Positions 12,262 to 22,857 of a stretch of 64,000 bases of DNA are shown here, in pieces. Each line of letters opens with the position of its first letter. Position 1 is the stretch's first letter. Under the pieces are notes generated by a model that saw only the letters and a list, made by a program, of their open reading frames with translations, searched no databases and had not been told where the DNA came from. Origin of the DNA: CAVSRC01 sp963782045. GTDB taxonomy: Bacteria > Pseudomonadota > Alphaproteobacteria > Rhizobiales > Kaistiaceae. Both the position numbers and the translations under genes were made by a program. The stretch is taken from assembly GCA_963782045.1 (NCBI GenBank), contig CAWAIR010000037.1, positions 124,001 through 188,000 on the forward strand, given 5' to 3'.

Positions 12262-12279
12262 TGCCCGCCGGCGCGGGCA
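12262..12279. repeat. Short perfect hairpin in the hemB upstream gap, REP-like
   Basis: TGCCCGC-cggc-GCGGGCA, a perfect 7-bp stem with a 4-nt loop inside the 250-bp divergent gap. The surrounding 12190-12285 region (GGGAACCCC on one side, GGATGCCCGC on the other) looks like the dispersed GGATGCCCGC/GGGAATCC-type intergenic repeats of rhizobia. It is not followed by a T-tract, so it is not a typical terminator. Confidence 0.4.
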
Positions 12280-12384
12280 CGAACACGGAGTGTGGTGCAT
12301 CGTCGTGCCCGAGGTCGCCCGGCAAACGATGTACGGTGTATTGTGCAATGGTGCCAATTCCAAGACTTCCCTGACAGGACCGTC

Positions 12385-13425
12385 ATGACCAGCCAGCCAC
12401 CGCCGTTCAAGCCCGATCCCGCCACCCGGCCGGACATGGATTCGATCCTCGGCGGCCGGCGGATGCGCCGCAACCGCCGCGCCGACTGGTCGCGCCGGCT
12501 GGTGCGCGAATCCACCCTCACCGTCGACGACCTGATCTGGCCGCTGTTCCTCACCGACAAGGCGAAGGCCGAGCCGGTCGCCGCCATGCCGGGCGTCACG
12601 CGCCAGACGATCGACGGCGTGGTTTCGGAGGCCCGCCGCGCCCGCGACCTCGGGATTCCGGCGATCGCCCTGTTCCCCAACACCGACCCGAAACTCCGCG
12701 ACGACGTCGGTTCCGAGGCGCTCAATCCGCACAACCTCGTCTGCCGAGCGCTCCGCGCCATCAAGGCGGACGTGCCCGAAGTCGGGCTCATCACCGACGT
12801 GGCGCTCGACCCCTACACCAGCCACGGCCACGACGGCGTCATGGCCGGCGAGGAGATCGTCAACGACGCCACCGTCGAGCGGCTGGTGGTGCAGGCGCTG
12901 GTCCAGGCCGAGGCCGGCGCCGACGTCATCGCGCCCTCCGACATGATGGACGGGCGGGTCGGCGCCATCCGCAAGGGGCTCGACGCCAAGGGCTACCGCC
13001 ACGTGCAGATCATGGCCTATTCGGCGAAATATGCCTCTGCCTTCTACGGCCCCTTCCGCGACGCGGTCGGCACCAACAAGACGCTGATCGGCGACAAGCG
13101 CACCTACCAGATGGACCCCGGCAACGGCGACGAGGCGTTGCGCGAGGCCGAACTCGACATCGCCGAGGGCGCCGACATGATCATGGTCAAGCCGGGCCTG
13201 CCCTATCTCGACATCGTCTGGCGGGTGAAGGAGGCCTTCGGCATGCCGACCTACGCCTATCAGGTGTCGGGCGAGTACTCGATGATCCGCGCCGCCGCCG
13301 ACAATGGCTGGATCGACGGCGACCTGGCGATGGCGGAATCGCTCATGGCCTTCAAGCGTGCCGGCGCCGACGGCATCCTCACCTACTTCGCCCCCTTCGT
13401 GGCGGAGAAGCTGAGGCGTTCGTAG
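12385..13425 (+). CDS. hemB: Delta-aminolevulinic acid dehydratase (porphobilinogen synthase)
   Basis: Condenses two 5-aminolevulinate molecules to porphobilinogen for heme. 346 residues from the ATG at 12385. Both active-site lysine motifs are present (QIMAYSAKYASAFYGP and MVKPGLPYLDI). The metal-site segment reads DVALDPYTSHGHDG: aspartates replace the three zinc cysteines, marking the Mg-type enzyme usual in alphaproteobacteria. Frame fully intact. The stop codon lies in the left arm of an intergenic palindromic repeat. Confidence 0.97.
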   Translation: MTSQPPPFKPDPATRPDMDSILGGRRMRRNRRADWSRRLVRESTLTVDDLIWPLFLTDKAKAEPVAAMPGVTRQTIDGVVSEARRARDLGIPAIALFPNTDPKLRDDVGSEALNPHNLVCRALRAIKADVPEVGLITDVALDPYTSHGHDGVMAGEEIVNDATVERLVVQALVQAEAGADVIAPSDMMDGRVGAIRKGLDAKGYRHVQIMAYSAKYASAFYGPFRDAVGTNKTLIGDKRTYQMDPGNGDEALREAELDIAEGADMIMVKPGLPYLDIVWRVKEAFGMPTYAYQVSGEYSMIRAAADNGWIDGDLAMAESLMAFKRAGADGILTYFAPFVAEKLRRS

Positions 13426-13492
13426 CCCGCAAGAAGCGAAGCGGATTGCGGGGTCCGCGTTCCGGATTTCGCTGTCGCTTCATCCGGGCTAC
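13422..13492. repeat. Palindromic intergenic repeat, copy 1
   Basis: Perfect outer arms GTAGCCCG (13422-13429) and CGGGCTAC (13485-13492), with further pairing inside (GAAGCGAAGCGGAT against ATTTCGCTGTCGCTTC, imperfect). The same outer arms recur at 58284-58360. It fills the hemB / threonine-dehydratase gap and includes the hemB stop codon. Likely a REP/RPE-type element that forms an mRNA hairpin. Confidence 0.7.
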
Positions 13493-13500
13493 AAGCGTCC

Positions 13501-14724
13501 ATGCCCGACGCTACTCTTCCCACACTCTCCGACATCCGCGCCGCGGCCGGCCAGATCGCCGGCGTGGTCACCCGCACGCCATTCCTGCCCTCGCCGCGCC
13601 TTTCCGCGCTGACCGGCGCCGACATCTGGGTCAAATACGAGAACCTGCAGGCGACCGCCTCGTTCAAGGAGCGCGGCGCTCTGATCAAGCTGCTGTCGCT
13701 GTCGCCGCAGGAACGCGCCCGTGGCGTCATCGCCATGTCGGCCGGCAACCATGCCCAGGCGGTTGCCTGGCACGCCCGGCGGCTCGGCATCCGCGCCACC
13801 ATCGTCATGCCGGCGCCGACCCCGTTCGTGAAGATCGCCGCCACCCGCTCCTTCGGCGCCGAGGTGGTGATCGACGGCGAGACGCTGGCCGATTGCCACG
13901 CCATCGTCGACCAGCGCATCGCGGAGACCGGCGCAGTGCTGGTCCACCCCTATGACGACGCGCACGTCATCGCCGGCCAGGGCACCATCGGGCTGGAGAT
14001 TCTCGAGGACCAGCCGGCGCTTGATGCCGTCATCGTCCCGGTCGGCGGCGGCGGGCTGATCTCCGGCATCGCCATCGCGGTGAAAGCGCTGAGACCCGAA
14101 ACGCAAGTCATCGGCGTCGAGACCGAAGCCTACCCGTCGATGTGGGCGGCCCTCCGCGGCCAGTCGCCGAAGATCGGCGGCGAGACGCTGGCCGAGGGCA
14201 TCGCGGTCAAGAACGTCGGCACCCTGACGCTCGAGGCCGTCCGCCGCCACGTCGACGACGTGGTGCTGGTCGGCGAGGGGAAAATCGAGCAGGCGGTCGC
14301 CGCCTACCTGATGCTGCAGAAGACCATGGCGGAGGGCGCCGGCGCCGCAGGCCTGGCCGCGGTGCTGTCCGACCCGGAGCGCTTCCGTGGCCGCCGCGTC
14401 GGGCTGATCCTTGCCGGCGGCAACATCGACCCGCGGCTCGCCGCCTCGATCATGGTGCGCGAGCTCGCCCGCGAGCAGCAGGTGGTCGCCGTCCGCGTCA
14501 TCATCCGCGACCGGCCCGGCGTGCTCGCCGAGATCGCGCGGGTGATCGGCGAGGCAGGCGGCAACATCCTCGACGTCTCCCATCGGCGCACCATGCTGTC
14601 GGTGCCGCCGAAGGGCGCCAGCGTCGACGTCACCATGGAGACGCACGGTCCCGACCATGCCGCCGAGATCATCGCCGCGCTCAGGGCCCACGGCTTCGGC
14701 GTCGAGCGGCTGGACACGCCATAG
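13501..14724 (+). CDS. Threonine dehydratase-like PLP enzyme with C-terminal ACT domain
   Basis: Fold-type II PLP enzyme that deaminates threonine (or serine) to the 2-oxo acid. 407 residues. The PLP lysine is in TASFKERGA. MSAGNHAQAVAWHA and the glycine loop VPVGGGGLISG bind the cofactor phosphate. After about residue 325 a single ACT domain begins (VRVIIRDRPGVLAEIARVIG). One ACT domain and the length of about 400 fit the short or catabolic (TdcB/ilvA-short) group better than the 500-residue biosynthetic IlvA. It starts 9 bp after the palindromic repeat. Frame intact. Confidence 0.85.
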   Translation: MPDATLPTLSDIRAAAGQIAGVVTRTPFLPSPRLSALTGADIWVKYENLQATASFKERGALIKLLSLSPQERARGVIAMSAGNHAQAVAWHARRLGIRATIVMPAPTPFVKIAATRSFGAEVVIDGETLADCHAIVDQRIAETGAVLVHPYDDAHVIAGQGTIGLEILEDQPALDAVIVPVGGGGLISGIAIAVKALRPETQVIGVETEAYPSMWAALRGQSPKIGGETLAEGIAVKNVGTLTLEAVRRHVDDVVLVGEGKIEQAVAAYLMLQKTMAEGAGAAGLAAVLSDPERFRGRRVGLILAGGNIDPRLAASIMVRELAREQQVVAVRVIIRDRPGVLAEIARVIGEAGGNILDVSHRRTMLSVPPKGASVDVTMETHGPDHAAEIIAALRAHGFGVERLDTP

Positions 14725-14729
14725 GACGT

Positions 14730-14842
14730 ATCCCGGGCGCAGCGCAGCATGTCAGTGATGCGCTGCAGAACCGGGATCTACGAGCTTCATGGACCCCGGA
14801 TCTGCGCCGCGGCGTTGCGCGCTGCGGCGTGTCCGGGGAACG
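14730..14842. repeat. Intergenic repeat-like palindromic segment
   Basis: Non-coding gap after the dehydratase gene. It holds ATCCCGG (14730-14736) and CCGGGAT (14771-14777) flanking GCAGCGCA and TGCGCTGC, which can form a long hairpin. A second G+C-rich half (CCCCGGATC ... GTCCGGGG) follows. It looks like a degenerate relative of the REP-like elements elsewhere in the window. Confidence 0.4.
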
Positions 14843-14867
14843 AAGTGGGCCCGGCGCTCAAGCGCCA

Positions 14868-14897
14868 CCACGACAAATTCATCGAATTCGCTATACT
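14868..14897 (+). promoter_or_regulatory. Possible promoter of the RDD gene
   Basis: TATACT at 14892-14897 is a good -10 hexamer 34 bp before the ATG. It lies in a locally AT-rich patch (ACAAATTCATCGAATTCG). No strong -35 is seen at the right distance. Confidence 0.3.
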
Positions 14898-14930
14898 CAC
14901 CGCGTAACCGACTCCGGCCGGGACCCATCG

Positions 14931-15428
14931 ATGAGCGACACCGGAAACGCGACCGCCAGCCAACGCTTCGTCTACGATCCTGCGGCACAGCCGGAGCTGT
15001 TCGACGGCATCCTGTCGAAGCGCATCGTCGCCTTCATCATCGACGCTATCCTGATCGTGCTGCTGATGGTTCCGGCGGGGCTGATGATCCTCATCCTCGG
15101 CGTCATCACGCTCGGCATCGCCTGGCTGCTGTTCCCGGCGCTGTTCGCCATCGTGGCACTCGGCTACGTGGCGCTCACCCTCGGCGGCCGCGGTTCGGCG
15201 ACGCCCGGCATGCGCGTCGTCGGCGTCGAATTCCGCACCTGGAACGGCCAACGCATGTTCCCGCTGCTGGCCGTCCTGCACGCCCTCATCTTCTGGTTCT
15301 CGTGCGGCATCCTGACGCCGCTGATCCTGCTCGTCGGCCTGTTCACGCCGCGCCGCCAGCTCCTCCACGACCTTCTGCTCGGCGTCGTCGCCCTCAATGC
15401 CGAGCCACTGGCCCGCCTGAGCATTTGA
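14931..15428 (+). CDS. RDD-family membrane protein
   Basis: 165 residues. The RDD motif region reads LSKRIVAFIIDAILIVLL at the start of the first TM pair. It is followed by a long hydrophobic hairpin, GSATPGMRVVGVEFR, and a C-terminal TM with PRRQLLHDLLLGV. Four TM segments. Function unknown in general; some RDD proteins transport small solutes. The ATG at 14931 follows a short AT-rich leader. Confidence 0.85.
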   Translation: MSDTGNATASQRFVYDPAAQPELFDGILSKRIVAFIIDAILIVLLMVPAGLMILILGVITLGIAWLLFPALFAIVALGYVALTLGGRGSATPGMRVVGVEFRTWNGQRMFPLLAVLHALIFWFSCGILTPLILLVGLFTPRRQLLHDLLLGVVALNAEPLARLSI

Positions 15429-15501
15429 TTGCGCAGAACGGCGCTCCCACACAAAATTGCTGGCTTGAGCGCCGCTCGCGCTCGGGCATGATGCGCGCGA
15501 C

Positions 15502-17325
15502 ATGGCAGCGGCGGCCCCCACCCTCCTCACCTGGCTGAGCTTCGCGGCGATCGTGGCGATGATCGTCGCCTACGCGCTCGAGCGCTGGGCGATCGAGATC
15601 GTGTCGCTGGTGGCGCTGGTCGGCTGGCTGGTGCTGTTCTGGGCGGTGCCCGCACTCACCGGCAGCAAAGCGCCGCTCAACCCCGAGGCCCTGCTCGCCG
15701 GCCTCGCCAACCCGGCGCTGATCACCGTGCTCGCCTTGCTCGTCGTCGGCCAGGGCCTCTTCCACACCGACGCGCTGGAGAAGCCGACCACCCTGCTCGC
15801 CCGCTTCGGCGGGCGCACCGGCATGGGCGCCATCTATCTGGTGCTGGGCGCGGCGACCATCGCCAGCGCCTTCGTCAACGACACTCCGGTGGTGGTCATG
15901 TTCCTGCCGATCATCACCGCGATCGCCGCCGGGCGCGGCGTCGCCGCCTCCAAGACGCTGATGCCACTGTCCTTCGCGGCGCTGCTTGGCGGCATGACCA
16001 CGCTGATCGGCACCTCGACCAACCTGCTCGCCGCCGGCGTCGCCGAAAAGGTCGGCGGCCTCACCATCGGCTTCTTCGATTTCACCGTTCCGGCCGGCGC
16101 CATGGCGCTCGCCGGCTTCGCCTACGTCGCCTTCGTCCTGCCCAGGATCCTCAGGGCCCGCACCGGCATGGCCGAGCAGATCAGCGGCTCGGGCAAGCAG
16201 TTCATCGCCCAGATCGACATCGGCTACGGTCACCCGCTCGCCGGCACCAAGGCGGTGGCCGGGATGTTCCCGGCGCTCAAGGACATGACCGTGCGCCTCG
16301 TCCAGCGGGGCGAGCACCCGCTGCTGCCGCCCTTCGAGGACCTGACGCTCACCCCCGGCGACACGCTGGTGGTGGCCGCCACCCGCTCGGCGCTGACCCG
16401 CGCCATCTCCGACCAGGCGGTCGGCAGCCAGTCGGCCGATGGCGAGGGGGCGCCGGGCGTTTCGACCACCGACCTGACGCTCGCCGAGGCGATGGTCGCG
16501 CCTGGTTCGCGGGTCATCGGCCGCACGGTCGAGCAGGCGGCGATCCACCGCGACACCGACACCGTGGTCCTTGGCGTCGAGCGGCGCAGCCGCATGCCGC
16601 GCATGCAGCTTGCCGACATCCGCCTGGAGGCCGGCGACGTGCTCTTGGTCGGCGGCAAACGCCAGGCCATCGAGGGGCTGAGGACCAACCGCGACGTGAT
16701 CCTGCTCGAATGGTCGGCGGCCGAATTGCCCCAGCGCCGCTACGCCCGGCGGGCGCAGGTCATCTTCGTCCTGCTCGTGCTCTACGCGGCCAGCGGCATC
16801 GGCCCGATCGTCATCGGGGCGCTCTCCGCCGCGCTCGCCATGATCCTCGGCGGCTGCCTCAACATCCGCCAGGCGGTGCGCGCCTTCGACCGGCGCATCT
16901 ACCTGATGATCGGCGCGGCGCTCGCCGCCGCCACCGCGCTGCAGGCGACCGGCGGCGCCGCCGTCATCGCCGAGGCCACCATCGGCCTGGTCGCCGGCAT
17001 GCCCAACTGGGTGGTGCTGTCGGTTCTCTTCCTGGTGGTCAGCGTGCTCACCAACATCCTGTCGAACAACGCCACGGCGGTTCTGTTCACGCCGATCGCG
17101 CTCGACATCGCGACAAAAGTCGGCGCCAAGCCGCTGCCCTTCGTGGTGGCGGTGATGCTGGCGGCAAGCTGCGCCTTCGCCTCCCCGGTCGGCTACCAGA
17201 CCAACATGCTGGTCATGGGGCCCGGCCACTACCGCTTCTCCGACTACCTGGTCGGCGGCCTGCCGCTGGTCATCCTGATGTGGCTTGTCTTTTCGATCGT
17301 CGGTCCCTGGTATTATGGTGTCTAG
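15502..17325 (+). CDS. SLC13/DASS-type anion transporter with central TrkA-C domains
   Basis: 607-residue inner-membrane transporter. N-terminal half: TMs with the conserved FVNDTPVVVMFLPI and GTSTNLL loops. Middle (about residues 225-400): soluble stretch with two RCK_C/TrkA_C-like units, each ending in a hydrophobic patch (LTPGDTLVVAA; LEAGDVLLVGG). C-terminal half repeats the transporter motif (NILSNNATAVLFTPIAL, FASPVGYQTNMLVMGPG). This layout is found in sulfate, dicarboxylate or other anion carriers of the family; the substrate cannot be assigned. It starts at ATG 15502 and ends 28 bp before bpt. Confidence 0.88.
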   Translation: MAAAAPTLLTWLSFAAIVAMIVAYALERWAIEIVSLVALVGWLVLFWAVPALTGSKAPLNPEALLAGLANPALITVLALLVVGQGLFHTDALEKPTTLLARFGGRTGMGAIYLVLGAATIASAFVNDTPVVVMFLPIITAIAAGRGVAASKTLMPLSFAALLGGMTTLIGTSTNLLAAGVAEKVGGLTIGFFDFTVPAGAMALAGFAYVAFVLPRILRARTGMAEQISGSGKQFIAQIDIGYGHPLAGTKAVAGMFPALKDMTVRLVQRGEHPLLPPFEDLTLTPGDTLVVAATRSALTRAISDQAVGSQSADGEGAPGVSTTDLTLAEAMVAPGSRVIGRTVEQAAIHRDTDTVVLGVERRSRMPRMQLADIRLEAGDVLLVGGKRQAIEGLRTNRDVILLEWSAAELPQRRYARRAQVIFVLLVLYAASGIGPIVIGALSAALAMILGGCLNIRQAVRAFDRRIYLMIGAALAAATALQATGGAAVIAEATIGLVAGMPNWVVLSVLFLVVSVLTNILSNNATAVLFTPIALDIATKVGAKPLPFVVAVMLAASCAFASPVGYQTNMLVMGPGHYRFSDYLVGGLPLVILMWLVFSIVGPWYYGV

Positions 17326-17352
17326 AGCGATACCAAATTAGCCGCGCCTGGC

Positions 17353-18099
17353 ATGACCCAGCATCAGACCGAGACCCCGCAATTCTACCTGACGGCACCG
17401 GCGCCGTGCCCGTACCTGCCCGGCCGTGCCGAGCGCAAGGTGTTCACCCATCTGGTCGGCGAGCGGGCGGCGGCCCTCAACGACATCCTCACCCAGGGTG
17501 GCTTCCGCCGCAGCCAGAACATCGCCTACCGGCCGGCCTGCGAGGGCTGCCGCGCCTGCGTCTCGATCCGGGTGGTGGTCGACGCCTTCGCCATGAGCCG
17601 CAGCCTCAAGCGGGTCATCCGGGCGAATCGCGACATCGTCGGCGCCGAATCGGCGGCCAGCCCCTCGGCCGACCAGTATTCGCTTTTCCGCGCCTATCTC
17701 GACGCCCGCCACGCCGAGGGCGGCATGGCCGACATGACGGTGCTCGACTACGCCATGATGGTCGGCGATTCCCATGTCGACACGCAGGTGATCGAGTACC
17801 GCTTCCGCGGACCCGACACCGCCATCACCGGCCGTGGCGACGGGCCGCTGGTCGCCACCGCCTTGACCGACGTGCTCGCCGACGGCCTGTCGATGGTCTA
17901 CTCGTTCTTCGACCCCGATTATGCCGAGCGCGGGCTGGGCACCTACATGATCCTCGACCACATCACCCGGGCGCGGAAGATGGGCCTGCCCTACGTCTAT
18001 CTCGGCTACTGGGTCGAGGGCTCGCGCAAGATGGACTACAAGCGCCGCTTTCGCCCGCAGGAGCACCTGATGGCACGGGGGTGGGTGCGGGTGGACTGA
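17353..18099 (+). CDS. bpt: Aspartate/glutamate leucyltransferase (N-end rule)
   Basis: Transfers leucine from Leu-tRNA to N-terminal Asp/Glu, creating an N-degron for ClpS/ClpAP. 248 residues. N-terminal ATE_N cysteine set (PCPYLPGRAERKVFTHL ... ACEGCRACVSIRV) and C-terminal ATE_C GNAT-like half (VYSFFDPDYAERGLGTYMIL, YVYLGYWVEGSRKMDYK) are both complete. Often annotated as arginyltransferase in rhizobia. Confidence 0.93.
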   Translation: MTQHQTETPQFYLTAPAPCPYLPGRAERKVFTHLVGERAAALNDILTQGGFRRSQNIAYRPACEGCRACVSIRVVVDAFAMSRSLKRVIRANRDIVGAESAASPSADQYSLFRAYLDARHAEGGMADMTVLDYAMMVGDSHVDTQVIEYRFRGPDTAITGRGDGPLVATALTDVLADGLSMVYSFFDPDYAERGLGTYMILDHITRARKMGLPYVYLGYWVEGSRKMDYKRRFRPQEHLMARGWVRVD

Positions 18100-18202
18100 A
18101 AACGACGTCCGCGGCGAACGCCTGCGCGGGCAAGAACGGGCTGTGGCGCCAGCCTCGGCCAGCGGCTACAGGAAAGGAAGCCCCGCTGGAGGAAAGCGCG
18201 CC

Positions 18203-18691
18203 ATGACCCGCGAGCAGATGATCGCCCATCTTCGCGCCGCCAACGATGTGGCGCGCGAGGCCGCGGCCCACGGCCACCACCCCTTCGGCGCAGTGCTCGT
18301 CGGCCCGGATGGGCTCATCCTCATGCGCCAGGGCAATCTCGACGTGGTGCGCCACGCCGAGACGGAGCTCGCCCGCCGCGCCGCCGCCGCCTACTCGCCC
18401 GCGTACCTGTGGCGCTGCACGCTCGCCACCACCTTCGAGCCCTGCGCCATGTGCGCCGGCACGCTCTACTGGGCGAACATCGGCACCCTGGTCTATGGCG
18501 CCGAGGAGACGACGCTGGCGGCGCTCACCGGCCCGAGCCAGGAAAACCCGACCATGGCGCTGCCATCCCGGGCCGTACTCGGCTCCGGCCAGAAGGCCAT
18601 CGCGGTCCACGGCCCCTTCCCCGAGATCGCGGGCGAGCTGATCGCTTCCCACCGCGACTTCTGGGCTACCCCTTCGGCTCCGAGCCGCTGA
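18203..18691 (+). CDS. Nucleoside deaminase, CMP/dCMP deaminase family
   Basis: 162-residue zinc deaminase. HAE motif in VRHAETELARRA and PCAMC in TFEPCAMCAGTLYW give the zinc site; HPFGAVLV is the substrate strand. Closest in layout to guanine or cytosine/tRNA-adenosine type deaminases; the exact base is not clear. The start at 18203 is chosen for the strong site CTGGAGGAAAGCGCGCC just before ATG. It converges on the next gene with a 26-bp overlap. Confidence 0.85.
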   Translation: MTREQMIAHLRAANDVAREAAAHGHHPFGAVLVGPDGLILMRQGNLDVVRHAETELARRAAAAYSPAYLWRCTLATTFEPCAMCAGTLYWANIGTLVYGAEETTLAALTGPSQENPTMALPSRAVLGSGQKAIAVHGPFPEIAGELIASHRDFWATPSAPSR

Positions 18692-19061
18692 AGAGCTGCA
18701 ACAGCCACGCCTCGCGCCGGCGCTCGAAGACACCGGTCAGCCGGTACGGGTGGCTGTCGTCCCCGGTCGACAGGCGATAGCTGCCCTCGGCGGTCAGCCA
18801 GGCGACATGGCCGTGGGCGGAGACCTTGCCGGGCTCGAGGTCGAAGAGGATACGGAAGGGCTGCGCATAGTACTCGGCGAAGTGCTGGCGGATCGCCGTC
18901 ACGCCAAGGCAGGCGTCGGTGACCTCCGAGCCGAACAGGGTGACGTCGGCATCGTCGCTGAAGCAGGCCATGGTCGCATCGAGGCGGCCGTCGGCGATCG
19001 CCGCGACGAGGGCGTTGAAGGTCTTCAGCACGCCCCACTTGGTCTCGGCGTTGGCAAGCAT
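18666..19061 (-). CDS. NTF2-like (SnoaL/DUF4440-type) protein
   Basis: 131 residues, NTF2-like alpha+beta barrel: long N-terminal helix (VLKTFNALVAAIADGRLDAT), then FSDDADVTLFGS, and strands FRILFDLEPGKVSAHGHVAW and HPYRLTGVFERR. Usually small-molecule binding or isomerase-like; role unknown. It starts immediately after the parC stop, so it may be read from the parC transcript. Confidence 0.75.
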   Translation of the reverse strand: MLANAETKWGVLKTFNALVAAIADGRLDATMACFSDDADVTLFGSEVTDACLGVTAIRQHFAEYYAQPFRILFDLEPGKVSAHGHVAWLTAEGSYRLSTGDDSHPYRLTGVFERRREAWLLQLFSGSEPKG

Positions 19062-21317
<2,256 letters not shown>

Positions 21318-21413
21318 ACCCCGGACTAGCCGGGGAATCCTTGCGATTCAAGCGTTTCGCCGTGGCGCGCACAACCCGTGGAGCGACTTCCGGGTGGTCC
21401 TTCCCGGCGCACC

Positions 21414-21725
21414 TCAGGCGACGACGTCAGTCACTTTTGCTCTCGAAAGGTCGTGCCTGAACTGCCGAATGGATTCTTCGGCGTCTTCGCGGGTGCCGAA
21501 CCCCGGGACGTTGGCTATGAGCTTTTCTGTTTCCGACACGATGGCCCACGCAAACTCGCCATTTGGAGTCCGGTAGATGACGAACTTGATCGGATCGGAA
21601 TTCGCGGGAGCGCGTCCTGTTAGGACAGCTGCCGCCTCGGCGAATTCTGCCTCAAGTGCGTCGAAGGCCGCTTTGTAGGCGGGATCGTTCAGCCAATTCG
21701 CGTGCAGTCGAGCTACTTTGGTCAT
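21414..21725 (-). CDS. Probable antitoxin with HigA-like N-terminus and YegP/DUF1508-like C-terminus
   Basis: 103 residues. The first 35 (HANWLNDPAYKAAFDALEAE) look like the N-terminal helix of XRE/HigA antitoxins that pair with HigB/RelE toxins. The rest does not show an XRE helix-turn-helix. Instead IKFVIYRTPNGEFAWAIVS and GFGTREDAEESIRQFRHD resemble a DUF1508 (YegP) unit. It overlaps the toxin stop by 4 bp (ATGA). The G+C content is clearly below the neighbours, suggesting transfer. The antitoxin role is inferred from position and the N-terminal resemblance. Confidence 0.6.
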   Translation of the reverse strand: MTKVARLHANWLNDPAYKAAFDALEAEFAEAAAVLTGRAPANSDPIKFVIYRTPNGEFAWAIVSETEKLIANVPGFGTREDAEESIRQFRHDLSRAKVTDVVA

Positions 21726-22069
21726 CGTGTCGGGTCCTGTCGGTCCAGTTCCGCCAATCGTGCGAAGGCTAACTTGATCTCCCGTCGGGGCGTCGCCTGA
21801 CTTTTCTTCTCAAAAGCGCGCAGAATAATGACGCGCCTGCCAACACGTGTCACGTAGAAGGCTCTGGCTATTCCTGATCGGCCACGGGGACGCATTTCCC
21901 ATATGGGGCCCTCAATGTGCTTCACATAGGGCTCGCGCATCCTGTCGATGCCAACTTCTTCTATTAATTGAGATATCCGGACGAGGCCGGCGCGGATGTC
22001 CACCGGCAATTCTTCGATCTCCCGATCAACGCGGCGGTCCAGAGTTTCGACAGTCCAGCTACTGGCCAT
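21722..22069 (-). CDS. RelE/HigB-like toxin (phage-derived Gp49-like family)
   Basis: 115 residues. EELPVDIRAGLVRISQLIEEVG, VKHIEGPIWEMRPRGRSGIARAFYV and RVIILRAFEKKSQATPRREIKLA are the typical strand/helix blocks of Gp49-like mRNA interferases. These block translation by cleaving mRNA at the ribosome. The toxin-first order with a 4-bp overlap is the HigBA arrangement. Its start overlaps the recO stop by 11 bp and it has a lower G+C content, as expected for an inserted pair. Confidence 0.8.
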   Translation of the reverse strand: MASSWTVETLDRRVDREIEELPVDIRAGLVRISQLIEEVGIDRMREPYVKHIEGPIWEMRPRGRSGIARAFYVTRVGRRVIILRAFEKKSQATPRREIKLAFARLAELDRQDPTR

Positions 22070-22823
22070 CGGCTGCTACGATTGATCCGGAGAATACCGC
22101 CTGGCGCGCGAGGAGCGCGATGAAGCGCTCGCGGGCATCCGGCGGCGCAATCCCGCGCGGCTCGAAGACGTGGCGGGCGAGAAAATAGCCGGTGAGCGCG
22201 AAGGCCAGAGCCAGTTCGCCCGGCTCCGCCGGCTGGGCGGCGGCCGGCTCGAGCAGGAAGCGCGGCAACTTGAGCAGCCGGTCGCCATAGGGCTCGCCGG
22301 CGGAGCGGCTGACCGCCCTGCCCGACTTCGGCGAGACGAAGGCGAGATCGTCGTTGGTGCCAGTGGCGGCGCAGCGTTCGAGATCGAGACCGAAGCCGAG
22401 ATCGTCGAGCAGGCCCAACTCGAAGCGGGCGATCAGCGCGGCGGCGATGAGCGGTTCATCGAACCAATCGAGGATGGCGGCCAGCCCCTCATAGAGGCGC
22501 GGGTGCGGGTCGCGCTCGGGGAGCAGGCGCAACAGGCCGCCGAGCGTCTGGATGCCGTAGAGGCCGGCGGCGCTCTCGATCAGCCGCGCGGCGCGCTGGC
22601 GCGTCGGCTCGACCGTATAGGTGCCGAGATGCTCGTCGAGCCGCGCCCGCCAGATGGCGCTGACCGAATTGCCGGGTTGCAGGATCGGCTGCTGGCGGCG
22701 CGAACGCCCGCCGCGCACGAGTCCCAGATGGCGGCCGTGGGCGGGGGTCATCAATTCGATGATGAGGCTCGTCTCGCCGTGCCGGCGCGTGCCGATGATG
22801 ATGCCTTCGTCCGACCACTGCAT
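22059..22823 (-). CDS. recO: DNA repair protein RecO
   Basis: 254 residues; loads RecA onto SSB-coated ssDNA with RecR. OB-fold start (MQWSDEGIIIGTRRHGETSLIIELMT), GLVRGGRS and the helical C-terminal domain (FELGLLDDLGFGLDLERCAATG) are typical. The zinc cysteines of other RecO proteins are not all present. It follows era in the usual rnc-era-recO order. Confidence 0.92.
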   Translation of the reverse strand: MQWSDEGIIIGTRRHGETSLIIELMTPAHGRHLGLVRGGRSRRQQPILQPGNSVSAIWRARLDEHLGTYTVEPTRQRAARLIESAAGLYGIQTLGGLLRLLPERDPHPRLYEGLAAILDWFDEPLIAAALIARFELGLLDDLGFGLDLERCAATGTNDDLAFVSPKSGRAVSRSAGEPYGDRLLKLPRFLLEPAAAQPAEPGELALAFALTGYFLARHVFEPRGIAPPDARERFIALLARQAVFSGSIVAADGQ

Positions 22824-22857
22824 GGGGACAATCTAGCGCCGAATCGGGCCCGCCGCC

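Noticed and set aside
15394..17229. 611-codon open frame on the minus strand opposite the SLC13 transporter
   Set aside because: Antisense shadow with a charged, repetitive translation; the plus strand is a coherent membrane protein.
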